Source: Gammaproteobacteria bacterium (GTDB lineage: Bacteria > Pseudomonadota > Gammaproteobacteria > SZUA-140). Taken from it: DNA of 64,000 nt. Of the stretch, positions 9,653-17,783 are shown piece by piece (the first letter of the stretch is position 1; each line of letters opens with the position of its first letter). Under the pieces are notes generated by a model. That model saw only the letters and a program-made list of their open reading frames with translations, searched no databases and had not been told where the DNA came from. Location of the stretch: contig JADJWH010000004.1 in the NCBI GenBank assembly GCA_016716465.1, forward strand, positions 372,001 to 436,000, written 5' to 3'. The translations under genes were made by a program, and so were the position numbers.

Positions 9653-11050
9653 TCAGAGGTTGTATCCGCGCTCGTCGTGCAGCGACAGATCCAGACCTTC
9701 CGTTTCCTGCTCCTCGTTCACACGCAGGCCCATGATGACATCCAGGACCTTCAGGATGATGAACGTGGCGACCGCGCAGTAGATGACGGTGATCACCACA
9801 CCCTTCACCTGGATCATGAACTGGCTGAAGCTGCCCGGTACGCCGCCGATGGCCTCCACGGCGAAGAAACCGGTCAGCAGCGCACCCACGATGCCGCCCA
9901 CCGCATGCACGCCGAATACGTCGAGCGAGTCGTCGTACTTGAGCGCGCGCTTCAGCTTGGTCGAGGCCAGGAAGCAGATGATGCCCGCCGCGATGCCGAT
10001 GATGAGCGATCCCACCGGACCGACGAAGCCGGACGCCGGGGTGATGGCCACCAGGCCCGCGACCGCGCCGGACACGATACCGAGCACGCTCGGCTTGCCG
10101 TGTGACAGCCACTCGCTGAACATCCAGGCCAGCGCCGCCGCCGCCGTCGCGATCTGGGTCACCGCCATCGCCATGCCCGCACGGCCGTCGGCCGCCACCG
10201 CGGAACCGGCGTTGAAACCGAACCAGCCCACCCACAGCATGGAGGCACCGATCACGGTGAGGACCATATTGTTCGGGGCCATCGGCGTGGTCGGCCAGCC
10301 CTTGCGCTTGCCCAGCACCAGTGCCGCGACCAGACCCGCGATACCGGCGTTGATGTGCACCACGGTGCCGCCCGCGAAGTCCAGCACCCCCATGTCCCAG
10401 AAGTAACCGCCGTCACCGCTCCACACCATGTGCGCGATGGGGGCATACACCACCAGTGACCAGATGCCCATGAACCACAGCATGGCCGAGAACTTCATGC
10501 GCTCCGCGAAGGCACCGACGATCAGCGCCGGGGTGATGATGGCGAAGGTCATCTGGAAGGTCATGAACACGCTCTCGGGGAAGGCGGCTGTCAGGCTGTC
10601 CTTCTCCATGCCGGCCAGGAAGGCCTTGCTCAGTCCGCCGACGAACGAGCTGAAGTTGGTTACGCCCTTCTCCATGCCGGTAGTATCGAAGGCCATGCTG
10701 TAACCGAACATCATCCACAACACACTGATCAGGCAGGTGATGGCGAAGCACTGCATCATGACCGACAGCACGTTCTTGGAGCGCACCATGCCGGCGTAGA
10801 ACAGGGCCAGACCGGGAATGGTCATGAACAGCACCAGCGCCGTGGAGGTCAGCATCCACGCCGTGTCGCCGGAGTTCAGGGTCGGGCCTTCATCGGCCGG
10901 CGGGGCCTCCTCGGCGGGGGTCTCGATCATCTCCATGGTTTCCATGGAGGCTTCCGGAGACATCTCCTCGTCCTGGGCCCACGCGCCGAAGGCGACGGCC
11001 AGCAACAACAGCATCATCAGGCCGCGGACTAGATTCTTATATTGTTTCAT
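9653..11050 (-). CDS. amtB: AmtB ammonium transporter
   Basis: A 465-residue inner-membrane ammonium channel. The N-terminal signal peptide (MLLLLAVAFGAWAQ) is followed by a Met/Glu-rich linker of about 35 residues that is longer than usual, then eleven membrane helices. The twin pore histidines lie in GGTVVHINAG and DVFGVHAVGG. Pore-entry aromatic residues are present, as is the long cytoplasmic C-terminus (ending ETEGLDLSLHDERGYNL) that docks GlnK. The ATG at 11050 has an upstream GGAGG. It is 19 bases downstream of glnK in one operon, the classical nitrogen-regulated pair: GlnK blocks AmtB when nitrogen is plentiful. Confidence 0.96.
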   Translation of the reverse strand: MKQYKNLVRGLMMLLLLAVAFGAWAQDEEMSPEASMETMEMIETPAEEAPPADEGPTLNSGDTAWMLTSTALVLFMTIPGLALFYAGMVRSKNVLSVMMQCFAITCLISVLWMMFGYSMAFDTTGMEKGVTNFSSFVGGLSKAFLAGMEKDSLTAAFPESVFMTFQMTFAIITPALIVGAFAERMKFSAMLWFMGIWSLVVYAPIAHMVWSGDGGYFWDMGVLDFAGGTVVHINAGIAGLVAALVLGKRKGWPTTPMAPNNMVLTVIGASMLWVGWFGFNAGSAVAADGRAGMAMAVTQIATAAAALAWMFSEWLSHGKPSVLGIVSGAVAGLVAITPASGFVGPVGSLIIGIAAGIICFLASTKLKRALKYDDSLDVFGVHAVGGIVGALLTGFFAVEAIGGVPGSFSQFMIQVKGVVITVIYCAVATFIILKVLDVIMGLRVNEEQETEGLDLSLHDERGYNL

Positions 11051-11069
11051 TTCGATTCCTCCCAGTGTG

Positions 11070-11408
11070 TCACAGTGCGTCGGAGCCGGTTTCGCCCGTA
11101 CGGATGCGCACCGCTTGCTCAAGGTTAAAGACAAAGATCTTGCCGTCGCCGATCTTGCCGGTCTGGGCCGATTTGGTAATCGCCTCTATCACTTGTTCAT
11201 ACAGACTGTCGTCGACGGCCACCTCGATCTTCACCTTGGGGAGAAAATCGACCACGTACTCGGCGCCTCGATAGAGCTCGGTATGCCCCTTCTGGCGCCC
11301 GAAACCCTTGACCTCGGTCACGGTGATGCCTTGTACGCCGATGTCGGACAGGGCTTCGCGAACATCGTCGAGCTTGAACGGCTTGATTATCGCGCTGACT
11401 AGCTTCAT
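11070..11408 (-). CDS. glnK: GlnK, PII nitrogen-regulatory protein
   Basis: A 112-residue PII trimer subunit. The T-loop holds the uridylylation tyrosine in GHTELYRGAEYVVDF (Tyr51). The B-loop is TGKIGDGKIFV and the C-loop ends with RIRTGETG. It senses 2-oxoglutarate, ATP and ADP, and reports nitrogen status to AmtB, GlnD/GlnE and NtrB. The ATG at 11408 (MKLVSAIIKPFKLDDVREAL) is preceded by a GAGGGA ribosome site. It is first in the glnK-amtB operon, and a sigma-54-type promoter with upstream NtrC-like sites precedes it, so expression under nitrogen limitation is expected. Confidence 0.96.
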   Translation of the reverse strand: MKLVSAIIKPFKLDDVREALSDIGVQGITVTEVKGFGRQKGHTELYRGAEYVVDFLPKVKIEVAVDDSLYEQVIEAITKSAQTGKIGDGKIFVFNLEQAVRIRTGETGSDAL

Positions 11409-11491
11409 GACATTTCCCTCTTTAATGGGTACATAAGGATTGCTGCCGCGGGATGGAAATCCCAGGGATGATTCACGGACACAGAGTAAAT

Positions 11492-11507
11492 TGCAGCAAC
11501 CATGCCA
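11492..11507 (-). promoter_or_regulatory. Sigma-54 (RpoN) promoter of glnK-amtB
   Basis: The minus strand reads TGGCATGGTTGCTGCA, with the required GG and GC exactly 10 bases apart (-24/-12). It differs from the TGGCAC-N5-TTGCA consensus at two positions. It lies 84 bases before the glnK start. Confidence 0.72.
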
Positions 11508-11572
11508 CCGAATAAAAAACATTATTTATCAATATATTGACCCCAATTTCCCGCTGCCACGCCCACCCAGGA

Positions 11573-11621
11573 TGCACTATATTGATACGCCTCGGATCGA
11601 TGAATGCTCTATATTTGTGCA
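11573..11621 (-). promoter_or_regulatory. Two NtrC-like enhancer sites
   Basis: The segment 11605-11621 reads TGCTCTATATTTGTGCA, a near-palindrome matching most of the NtrC consensus TGCACC-N5-GGTGCA. A second half-site, TGCACT, at 11573-11578 is followed by the same ATATT core. They lie about 65-130 bases upstream of the sigma-54 box, a normal enhancer distance. They overlap the region before ubiK on the other strand. Confidence 0.5.
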
Positions 11622-11695
11622 TTGACTCAGGCTTAATCGTCCTGCCCGATTCACGTACAATCCAGATTCACGCACCAGACCATCAGGGAGCCGCG

Positions 11696-11953
11696 ATGCT
11701 GGACCCGAAGTTCATCGAAGACCTCAGCCAGCGCCTGAGCAGTGCCGTACCGGAGGGCGCGCGGGTCCTCAAGCAGGATCTCGATCGGAATTTCCGCGCG
11801 GTGCTGAACAGCGCCTTCACGCGACTGGATCTGGTCACGCGCGAGGAGCTGGAGGTCCAGGAAAACCTGCTGGCGCGTACCCGGGAAATGCTCGACGGGC
11901 TGGCGCTGCGTGTCGAAGAACTCGAAAGGAGATTGCGGGACAAGGCAGGCTGA
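11696..11953 (+). CDS. ubiK: UbiK (YqiC), ubiquinone biosynthesis accessory factor
   Basis: This 85-residue protein is almost wholly helical. Its conserved N-terminal part is MLDPKFIEDLSQRLSSAVPEG and its C-terminal coiled coil is LALRVEELERRLRDK, as in the YqiC/BMFP family. UbiK helps the Ubi complex in aerobic ubiquinone synthesis. The ATG at 11696 follows a GGGAG ribosome site. It is divergent from glnK and is followed after 72 bases by comM, a pairing seen in many Gammaproteobacteria. Confidence 0.9.
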   Translation: MLDPKFIEDLSQRLSSAVPEGARVLKQDLDRNFRAVLNSAFTRLDLVTREELEVQENLLARTREMLDGLALRVEELERRLRDKAG

Positions 11954-12025
11954 GCCCCGCGGCAACTGCAATGGTCCGGGTCTGCCCCGGGTCTTCCGAC
12001 CACAGGATTTCAAGGATGAGATTCG

Positions 12026-13546
12026 GTGTCGCTGGCCATTATCCACACCCGCGCCCAGACCGGCATTGACGCGCCGCCGGTCACCGTTGAGGTCCACCTC
12101 GCCAACGGGCTGCCCGCGCTTGCCATCGTCGGCCTGCCCGAGGCCGCGGTGAAGGAAAGCAAGGAGCGTGTGCGTGCCGCCCTGCTCCAGGCCAATTTCG
12201 AATTCCCGGCCCGTCGCATCACGATCAACCTGGCGCCGGCCGACCTCCCCAAGGAAGGCGGCCGCTACGACCTCGCCATCGCGCTCGGTATCCTCGTCGC
12301 CTCGGGCCAGTTGCCGCCCGCCGCGTGCGACCGCCACGAGTTCATCGGCGAACTGGCCCTGACCGGCGAATTGCGTGGGGTGCGCGGCGTACTGCCGGCC
12401 GCGCTCGCCGCGACGAATGCGGGACGTGCCCTGATCGTGCCGGCGGCGAATGCCGCGGAGGGCGCCCTGGCCGGGGCGGCGACTCTGTATGCCGCGAATC
12501 ACCTGCTGGAGGTCTGCGCCCATCTTAACAGCGCGCGTGAACTGCCGTCGATGGACATTCCGGCGATACCGGCACGCAAGGTCATGGAAGACCTCGCCGA
12601 TGTCCGCGGACAAGCGCATGCCAAGCGCGCGCTCGAGATCGCGGCCGCGGGCGGCCACAGCCTGCTGCTGATCGGTCCGCCCGGCACCGGCAAGACCCTG
12701 CTCGCAAGCCGCCTGCCCGGCATCCTGCCGCCGATGACGGATCAGGAGGCCCTGGAAACCGCCGCCGTCGCCTCCATCAGCGGCAGCGGCTTCGATCTCC
12801 GGCGCTGGCGGGAACGGCCGTTCCGCGCCCCGCACCATACTGCCTCCGGGATCGCGCTGGTCGGTGGCGGCAGTTCGCCGCGGCCCGGAGAGATCTCGCT
12901 GGCGCACAATGGCGTGCTGTTCCTGGACGAGCTGCCCGAGTTCGACCGCCGTGTGCTCGAGGTACTGCGCGAACCGCTGGAATCGGGGCGCATCATGATC
13001 TCGCGCGCGGCGCGCCAGTGTGAATTCCCGGCGCGCTTCCAGCTCGTCGCGGCGATGAATCCCTGCCCGTGCGGATATCTGGGCGATGCCTCGGGCCGCT
13101 GTCGCTGCACCGCGGAACAAATTCAGCGTTATCGTGCGCGGGTCTCCGGTCCGCTGATCGATCGCATAGATATGCACATTGAGGTGCCGAAATTGCCACA
13201 CTCTGCGTTGATACAAGCGGGTACTGATTTATCCCCGACCAGTGCTCAGGTGCGAGAACGCGTCGTGCATGCACGCGAACGTCAGATCGTGCGCGACGGG
13301 ATACCTGCTCATCAGCTCGGGCCAACGGACATCGGGAAGTGCTGCGCGCTCGACGAACAGGGGGTGACCCTGCTCGAAAAGGCAGCTACCCGCCTCGGAC
13401 TGTCGGCACGCGCCTACCATCGCATTCTGAAGGTCGCGCGCACCATCGCCGACCTCGATGGTTCGGATAAAATCGGTCACGTGCATCTGGGTGAGGCCAT
13501 CGCCTACAGGGCGCTGGATCGCAAACCACGCGATTGCGCCGTATGA
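12026..13546 (+). CDS. comM: ComM / YifB AAA+ helicase
   Basis: This 506-residue protein matches the YifB/ComM family. A lon-like fold at 1-170 (ITINLAPADLPKEGGRYDLAIALGIL) is followed by a Mg-chelatase-type AAA+ domain with Walker A IGPPGTGKTLLASRLPG, Walker B LFLDELPEF and sensor sequence AAMNPCPCGYLGD. The C-terminal part includes SARAYHRILKVARTIADL. ComM promotes branch migration during natural transformation. The start is GTG at 12026, placed after an AAGGA site. Presence of comM together with the pil genes fits a competence-capable organism but does not show it. Confidence 0.95.
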   Translation: MSLAIIHTRAQTGIDAPPVTVEVHLANGLPALAIVGLPEAAVKESKERVRAALLQANFEFPARRITINLAPADLPKEGGRYDLAIALGILVASGQLPPAACDRHEFIGELALTGELRGVRGVLPAALAATNAGRALIVPAANAAEGALAGAATLYAANHLLEVCAHLNSARELPSMDIPAIPARKVMEDLADVRGQAHAKRALEIAAAGGHSLLLIGPPGTGKTLLASRLPGILPPMTDQEALETAAVASISGSGFDLRRWRERPFRAPHHTASGIALVGGGSSPRPGEISLAHNGVLFLDELPEFDRRVLEVLREPLESGRIMISRAARQCEFPARFQLVAAMNPCPCGYLGDASGRCRCTAEQIQRYRARVSGPLIDRIDMHIEVPKLPHSALIQAGTDLSPTSAQVRERVVHARERQIVRDGIPAHQLGPTDIGKCCALDEQGVTLLEKAATRLGLSARAYHRILKVARTIADLDGSDKIGHVHLGEAIAYRALDRKPRDCAV

Positions 13547-13663
13547 CTATCCTTGCACCCTCCCATCCAAGATTCTCCCTTGGGAGATCCCGATAACACC
13601 GCCGGCCCCGTGCAACAGATGGGCGCCATGTACCCGGATTTGGCCTGGATGTCATGAAAAACA

Positions 13664-13706
13664 TTATTAAGCCGCCGTGATTTCCAGCATAATCATGACT
13701 TGTCAT
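13664..13706 (+). promoter_or_regulatory. Possible promoter and operator of the ATPase/MscS cassette
   Basis: A weak -35 (TTATTA, 13664-13669), an 18-base spacer and CATAAT (13688-13693) precede the cassette. A short perfect inverted repeat, ATGAC-TT-GTCAT (13695-13706), covers the expected transcription start. If this promoter is used, the protein must start at 13716 or later. Confidence 0.3.
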
Positions 13707-13715
13707 ACAGTCCGA

Positions 13716-16700
13716 ATGAATAGATCCCGACTTCGAATGTATTCGAATACAGGATTCCTCTCCCGTCTCACCACAGCGGCCATGTTCCTCATGGCCGCCT
13801 TGCCGGGACCTGTATTCGCCGCCGATCAGGCCTCCGATGCTGCCGTCGTCTGCCCCGCCGATGATGTTCTCGAAGAACAGTTGTCGGCCCGTCTGGCGCA
13901 GTTGCTTGATACAAGCAGGCGCCTGGATGCCTTCATCACCGGTGAGCGCCTGAGCGATTCACCGCCTTCCGCCCTGTTTACCATCGACCTCCAGGATGAA
14001 GCGGCCGTTCAGCGCCGGGTTATCGAGCTGGAAGGATACAGAGAGGCCCCCGCCTCCGGATTCAGCCCCATGACCCGCGCCCTGCTCGACTGCGCCGCGG
14101 GGAAACCGGGCGTGGATGAAGACGTACGGCAATTGCGCGAGGCAGAGCGCCGGGTCAACGATCAGCGTCTGGATTTCCTGTCGCTTCCGCTGGAACGGCG
14201 CCAGCCCCTGGTGAACATTCAGGCGGCGGCGGCGAAACAGCAGCAGACAATCGATCAGCTGGAGCGGGAACGTGTCGCGGCGGAGTCCCAGAGAGAAAAG
14301 GCGTCCAGCTCCCTGGAAGCCGCGGCGGAAGTCGCGAAAACAGCCCCGACGGCCGATTTACGGGAGCTCGCGGCGCGGCGTACGGTGCTCGAACGTGCGC
14401 GCGAGGAACTCGCCAGCCTGAAAGTGGAACTGACCACGGATCTCGCCGCGCGCACAAAGGAATCTCACTCACTCGCCGCCCGCCTCACCACGCTCGCGGG
14501 GCAGTACTCGATCGAGGAGTCGCCGGATCTGCTTGACCAGGCCTATGTCGAGGTCGCGGCGATCTGGCGGCAGATAGCGGACGGAATCTTCGCGCGCATC
14601 ACCGACCAGCAGCGCTATGCAGCTCTGCCGGCTCTCCCCGAATATCCCGCAACTCTGCTCAAGCGTCTGGGTAACGAACCTGCGGCCGAGTCCTACCGGA
14701 TCAGCTACCAGACCGTGGAACGCCTGCGTCAGGAACTCATCGACATGCGGGAAACACGCCAGAAAGAAGGTCGCGAGAATGCCTATGCACTCCTGCTCAA
14801 GGCTGGCCAGCTGCGCTCGCAACTCCTGCAGGCGAATCTGGCCGCCGGAAACGATTCCCTGTTGAACTGGTCGGGTCAATATTTCGAGGATGTACTGCGC
14901 GAACTGCGCGTAGTCCCCTATCGCTGGATCGCTATCGCCTATGGAAAGCTGGTGAGCTTTCGCTTCAAACTCGCTTCCGGCTTCTCGGGTATCGCCGATA
15001 TCCTGCAGCAGATCGCCCTGTTCCTGCTGCTGATCGCGCTGCCGTTCCTGCTCTATCGAGGCCTGCGGCGCAGCACCGAGCTGGTCAGCCGTGCGCGCCA
15101 GAGACTGGTGCAACGCCAGATCGGCAGCGGATCATCAAGGGGATACGCCACGCTCCTCGCGATCGGTCTGCGTCGCATCAATGCCTACCTGCCCTGGATC
15201 CTGATGCTGGTCGCGCTCCGTCTCGCGGGCGCCCTACTCGCCCATACGGATGTGCCGGAATTCTTCGAGCTGCTATTGTATCTCGAATACTATGTCTGGT
15301 ATCGCCTGCTGGTCCAGTTGGCATATGGCCTGATAAATACCGGACTCATTGCTCTGCGAATGCCCAGCGACATCACTCAGCGCTCGCGCATTCATCACAG
15401 TGTGCGTCAGATCGGGCTCTTTTTTCTGGTGGCCTTTATCATATTGCACGCCACGGAAAACGTCGTCGGCGAGGCACTGGTATATCGCGCCGTCCACGCG
15501 ATCATGGTCTACATCGGGATCTTCGTCCTGGCCTATTCGGCGCGCCAATGGCGAACGGAAATCCGGGACGGGCTCACCCAGGTGTTGCCGGAGCACATTG
15601 CGGAACCCATGGGCCGGCTGTGCGTGGGTCCATGGTCCTGGCTGGCATGCCTTCCGAGCCTGGTCGTTATTTCCGGCACCCTTGCCCTGCGGCGCGTTCA
15701 CGGCTGGCTGGAACGGTTCGATATCACCAAGCAACTGTCCGCCGAGCTGTTCCGGCGCAAGGTCGAAAGCGCCGTCAATAAACAACGCGGCGAAACACCA
15801 CAACCGCCTCAAGATGCCGGGCTGCCGGCGGATTATCTTGCCCTGTTCGATCTCCGTGTGCCTTTGGACAAAACGCTGCTCATCGAACCGAGCGCGGGCA
15901 TTGCCGACGAACTCCGCGCGATGGCGCGCGACTGGGCGGCCCGGGGCGGGAACAATGCCGTGGTCATTTACGGACACAAGGGCAGCGGCAAATCCTGTCT
16001 GCTGGAACTCATCACCCGTGGCGACCTCCCGGACTGGAACGTAACCACCCTGGTCATCCCCCCCAAGCTGTGCACCGCGAGCGAGGTACGTGAATTCCTG
16101 CGCGATACGCTCTCGAAGGAGAACGTTTCCGGGCGGCAGGAGCCCGCGGCGCGGACCCTGATGCTGCTGGATGACGCCCAGAATGTTTTCCTGGGACGCC
16201 CTGGCGGCTTCGAAGGATACAAGGAGCTGCTGAACATCATCGGGGCGACCGCGGGGACACATTTCTGGTGCGCCGTCTTCAATCACTCCTCATGGAACTA
16301 CCTGACGGGTGCATTCGATCTTGAGCCGGGCTTCCTCAAGACGCGCGAAATGCCCCTGATGACGGAAGACGATCTGCGCAACCTGATTCTGAGGCGACAC
16401 CGCCAGCAGCACCGCGAACTCTCCTACGACGCCATCATCCGCGCCACGCAGGGTCCGGAAGACGACGACAACACCACCCACGTCGAGGCGCAATTCTTCC
16501 GCCTGCTCTGGGGGCTGGCCAAGGGGAACCCCCGGGCGGCACTGGTATTGTGGCTCTCCGCCCTGACCCCGTCCCGCGACGGGCGGTTGAACGTCAGCGT
16601 ACCGAGCCACCGCAATTCCAAGACCATGGAAGGTGTGGGTGAAAACGGCCTCTTCGTCTACAGCGCGGTGGTCAGGCACGAGAACCTGTCCTTCGAGGAG

Positions 16701-16868
16701 GCCGTCGGTGTCACGAACCTGCCCGAGATCCTGGTGCGGAACACGCTGCGCGATGGCGTCGAGCAGGGGCGCCTGATCATGGACGACAAAGAGCGCTATC
16801 GTGTCGCCCCTACCGCGCAGTTCACCATCACGCAATTCCTGATCGCGAGGAATTATCTCTATGAATGA
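13716..16868 (+). CDS. Membrane-anchored coiled-coil sensor with cytoplasmic P-loop ATPase and winged helix
   Basis: About 1050 residues. From the chosen ATG: a signal peptide ending PVFA-A, then about 400 periplasmic residues rich in coiled coil (strongest near 160-240) with two isolated Cys. Some six membrane segments follow, near nucleotides 15010-15060, 15187-15243, 15261-15360, 15412-15470, 15502-15546 and 15627-15700. The cytoplasmic part carries Walker A GHKGSGKS (nucleotides 15970-15993), Walker B TLMLLDDAQ (about 16156-16182), an AAA-like segment GLAKGNPRAALVLWLSAL and a C-terminal winged helix (LSFEEAVGVTNLPEILVRNTL). The first half resembles the topology of large MscK-type channels, but the MscS pore and beta domain are replaced by the ATPase. 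The stop overlaps the next gene by 8 bases. Other in-frame starts are 13677 (GTG), 13695 and 13737. I know of no characterised relative. Confidence 0.85.
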   Translation: MNRSRLRMYSNTGFLSRLTTAAMFLMAALPGPVFAADQASDAAVVCPADDVLEEQLSARLAQLLDTSRRLDAFITGERLSDSPPSALFTIDLQDEAAVQRRVIELEGYREAPASGFSPMTRALLDCAAGKPGVDEDVRQLREAERRVNDQRLDFLSLPLERRQPLVNIQAAAAKQQQTIDQLERERVAAESQREKASSSLEAAAEVAKTAPTADLRELAARRTVLERAREELASLKVELTTDLAARTKESHSLAARLTTLAGQYSIEESPDLLDQAYVEVAAIWRQIADGIFARITDQQRYAALPALPEYPATLLKRLGNEPAAESYRISYQTVERLRQELIDMRETRQKEGRENAYALLLKAGQLRSQLLQANLAAGNDSLLNWSGQYFEDVLRELRVVPYRWIAIAYGKLVSFRFKLASGFSGIADILQQIALFLLLIALPFLLYRGLRRSTELVSRARQRLVQRQIGSGSSRGYATLLAIGLRRINAYLPWILMLVALRLAGALLAHTDVPEFFELLLYLEYYVWYRLLVQLAYGLINTGLIALRMPSDITQRSRIHHSVRQIGLFFLVAFIILHATENVVGEALVYRAVHAIMVYIGIFVLAYSARQWRTEIRDGLTQVLPEHIAEPMGRLCVGPWSWLACLPSLVVISGTLALRRVHGWLERFDITKQLSAELFRRKVESAVNKQRGETPQPPQDAGLPADYLALFDLRVPLDKTLLIEPSAGIADELRAMARDWAARGGNNAVVIYGHKGSGKSCLLELITRGDLPDWNVTTLVIPPKLCTASEVREFLRDTLSKENVSGRQEPAARTLMLLDDAQNVFLGRPGGFEGYKELLNIIGATAGTHFWCAVFNHSSWNYLTGAFDLEPGFLKTREMPLMTEDDLRNLILRRHRQQHRELSYDAIIRATQGPEDDDNTTHVEAQFFRLLWGLAKGNPRAALVLWLSALTPSRDGRLNVSVPSHRNSKTMEGVGENGLFVYSAVVRHENLSFEEAVGVTNLPEILVRNTLRDGVEQGRLIMDDKERYRVAPTAQFTITQFLIARNYLYE

Positions 16869-17739
16869 CGCCAATCTGACCCTGATCGAACAAACCGCCC
16901 AGCTGTTCCGGCCGGACCGCATCCTGATGCTTTTATTCGGCATCGCCTGTCTTGTTCTGCTGGTTAAGGGCATCACTTATGTCACCCAGACCCTGTACCG
17001 CCACCTGCCATCGCGCCGGCTGCTCGTCTCCCAGATCGGCACCAGCCTCAACTTCCTGATCTACATCTTCGGAGGCCTGTTTCTCTTTTATGCCGTGTTG
17101 CAGCCGCCGCGCGAAATGATGCTCGCCGCGACCGGCAGCGCCGCGGTCGCCCTGGGCCTGTCGCTCAAGGATGTCGTCGGCTCCGTCATCGCGGGATTCA
17201 TTCTGCTGTTCGACCGTCCGTTCCAGGTCGGCGATCGCGTCACATTCGGCGAGGTCTACGGTGAGATCCGCAGCATCGGCCTGCGCGCCGTGCGCCTGGT
17301 CACCCTGGACGACAACGAGATCACCATCCCCAACAATCGCTTCATGACCGATGTCGTGGCCTCCGCCAACGCAGGCGCCCTGGATATGATGGTGGTCATG
17401 GACTTCCACATCGCCCTGGACGCAGACGTCAAGCTCGCGCGCGATATCCTGCACGAGGTCGTGGTCACGAGCCGCTACGTCTACCTCAAGAAACCGGTGG
17501 CCATCGTCCTGTCCGAAGTTGCGATCGCGGAACGTCTTGCCGTCAGGCTGCAGGTCAAGGCCTATGTACTGGAACTGCGCTATGAAAAGGAGTTTCAGAG
17601 CGACGTCTACCTGCGCGGCATCAATGAGCTTCGCAAACATGGCATCAAGCGCCCGGCTCTCCTGCCGGCGCTGGCGGGAGAAATGCCCCCGATTTCCCTG
17701 GCCGACGCGTATGGGCAGCGGGGAAATTCCTCGCCCTGA
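16861..17739 (+). CDS. MscS-family mechanosensitive ion channel (first)
   Basis: 292 residues, MscS size. Three membrane segments lie at about 20-41, 52-78 and 84-118. The last is the pore helix, with the small-residue packing pattern ATGSAAVALGLSLKDVVGSV. It leads into the beta domain RPFQVGDRVTFGEVYGEI and the IPNNRFMTDVV strand, followed by the alpha/beta cytoplasmic cage. It lacks any large N-terminal sensor. Its ATG at 16861 lies inside the last codons of the ATPase gene (8-base overlap), so the two are translationally coupled. That is strong evidence that the channel and ATPase work together. Confidence 0.93.
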   Translation: MNDANLTLIEQTAQLFRPDRILMLLFGIACLVLLVKGITYVTQTLYRHLPSRRLLVSQIGTSLNFLIYIFGGLFLFYAVLQPPREMMLAATGSAAVALGLSLKDVVGSVIAGFILLFDRPFQVGDRVTFGEVYGEIRSIGLRAVRLVTLDDNEITIPNNRFMTDVVASANAGALDMMVVMDFHIALDADVKLARDILHEVVVTSRYVYLKKPVAIVLSEVAIAERLAVRLQVKAYVLELRYEKEFQSDVYLRGINELRKHGIKRPALLPALAGEMPPISLADAYGQRGNSSP

Positions 17740-17783
17740 CTGTTGTCCGTATAACCGCACGTCACACGATGAGAGGCTAGTCA

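Noticed and set aside
12039..12047. Perfect DnaA box TTATCCACA inside comM
   Set aside because: Single box in coding sequence, explained by the codons for Ile-Ile-His-Thr. No cluster around it.
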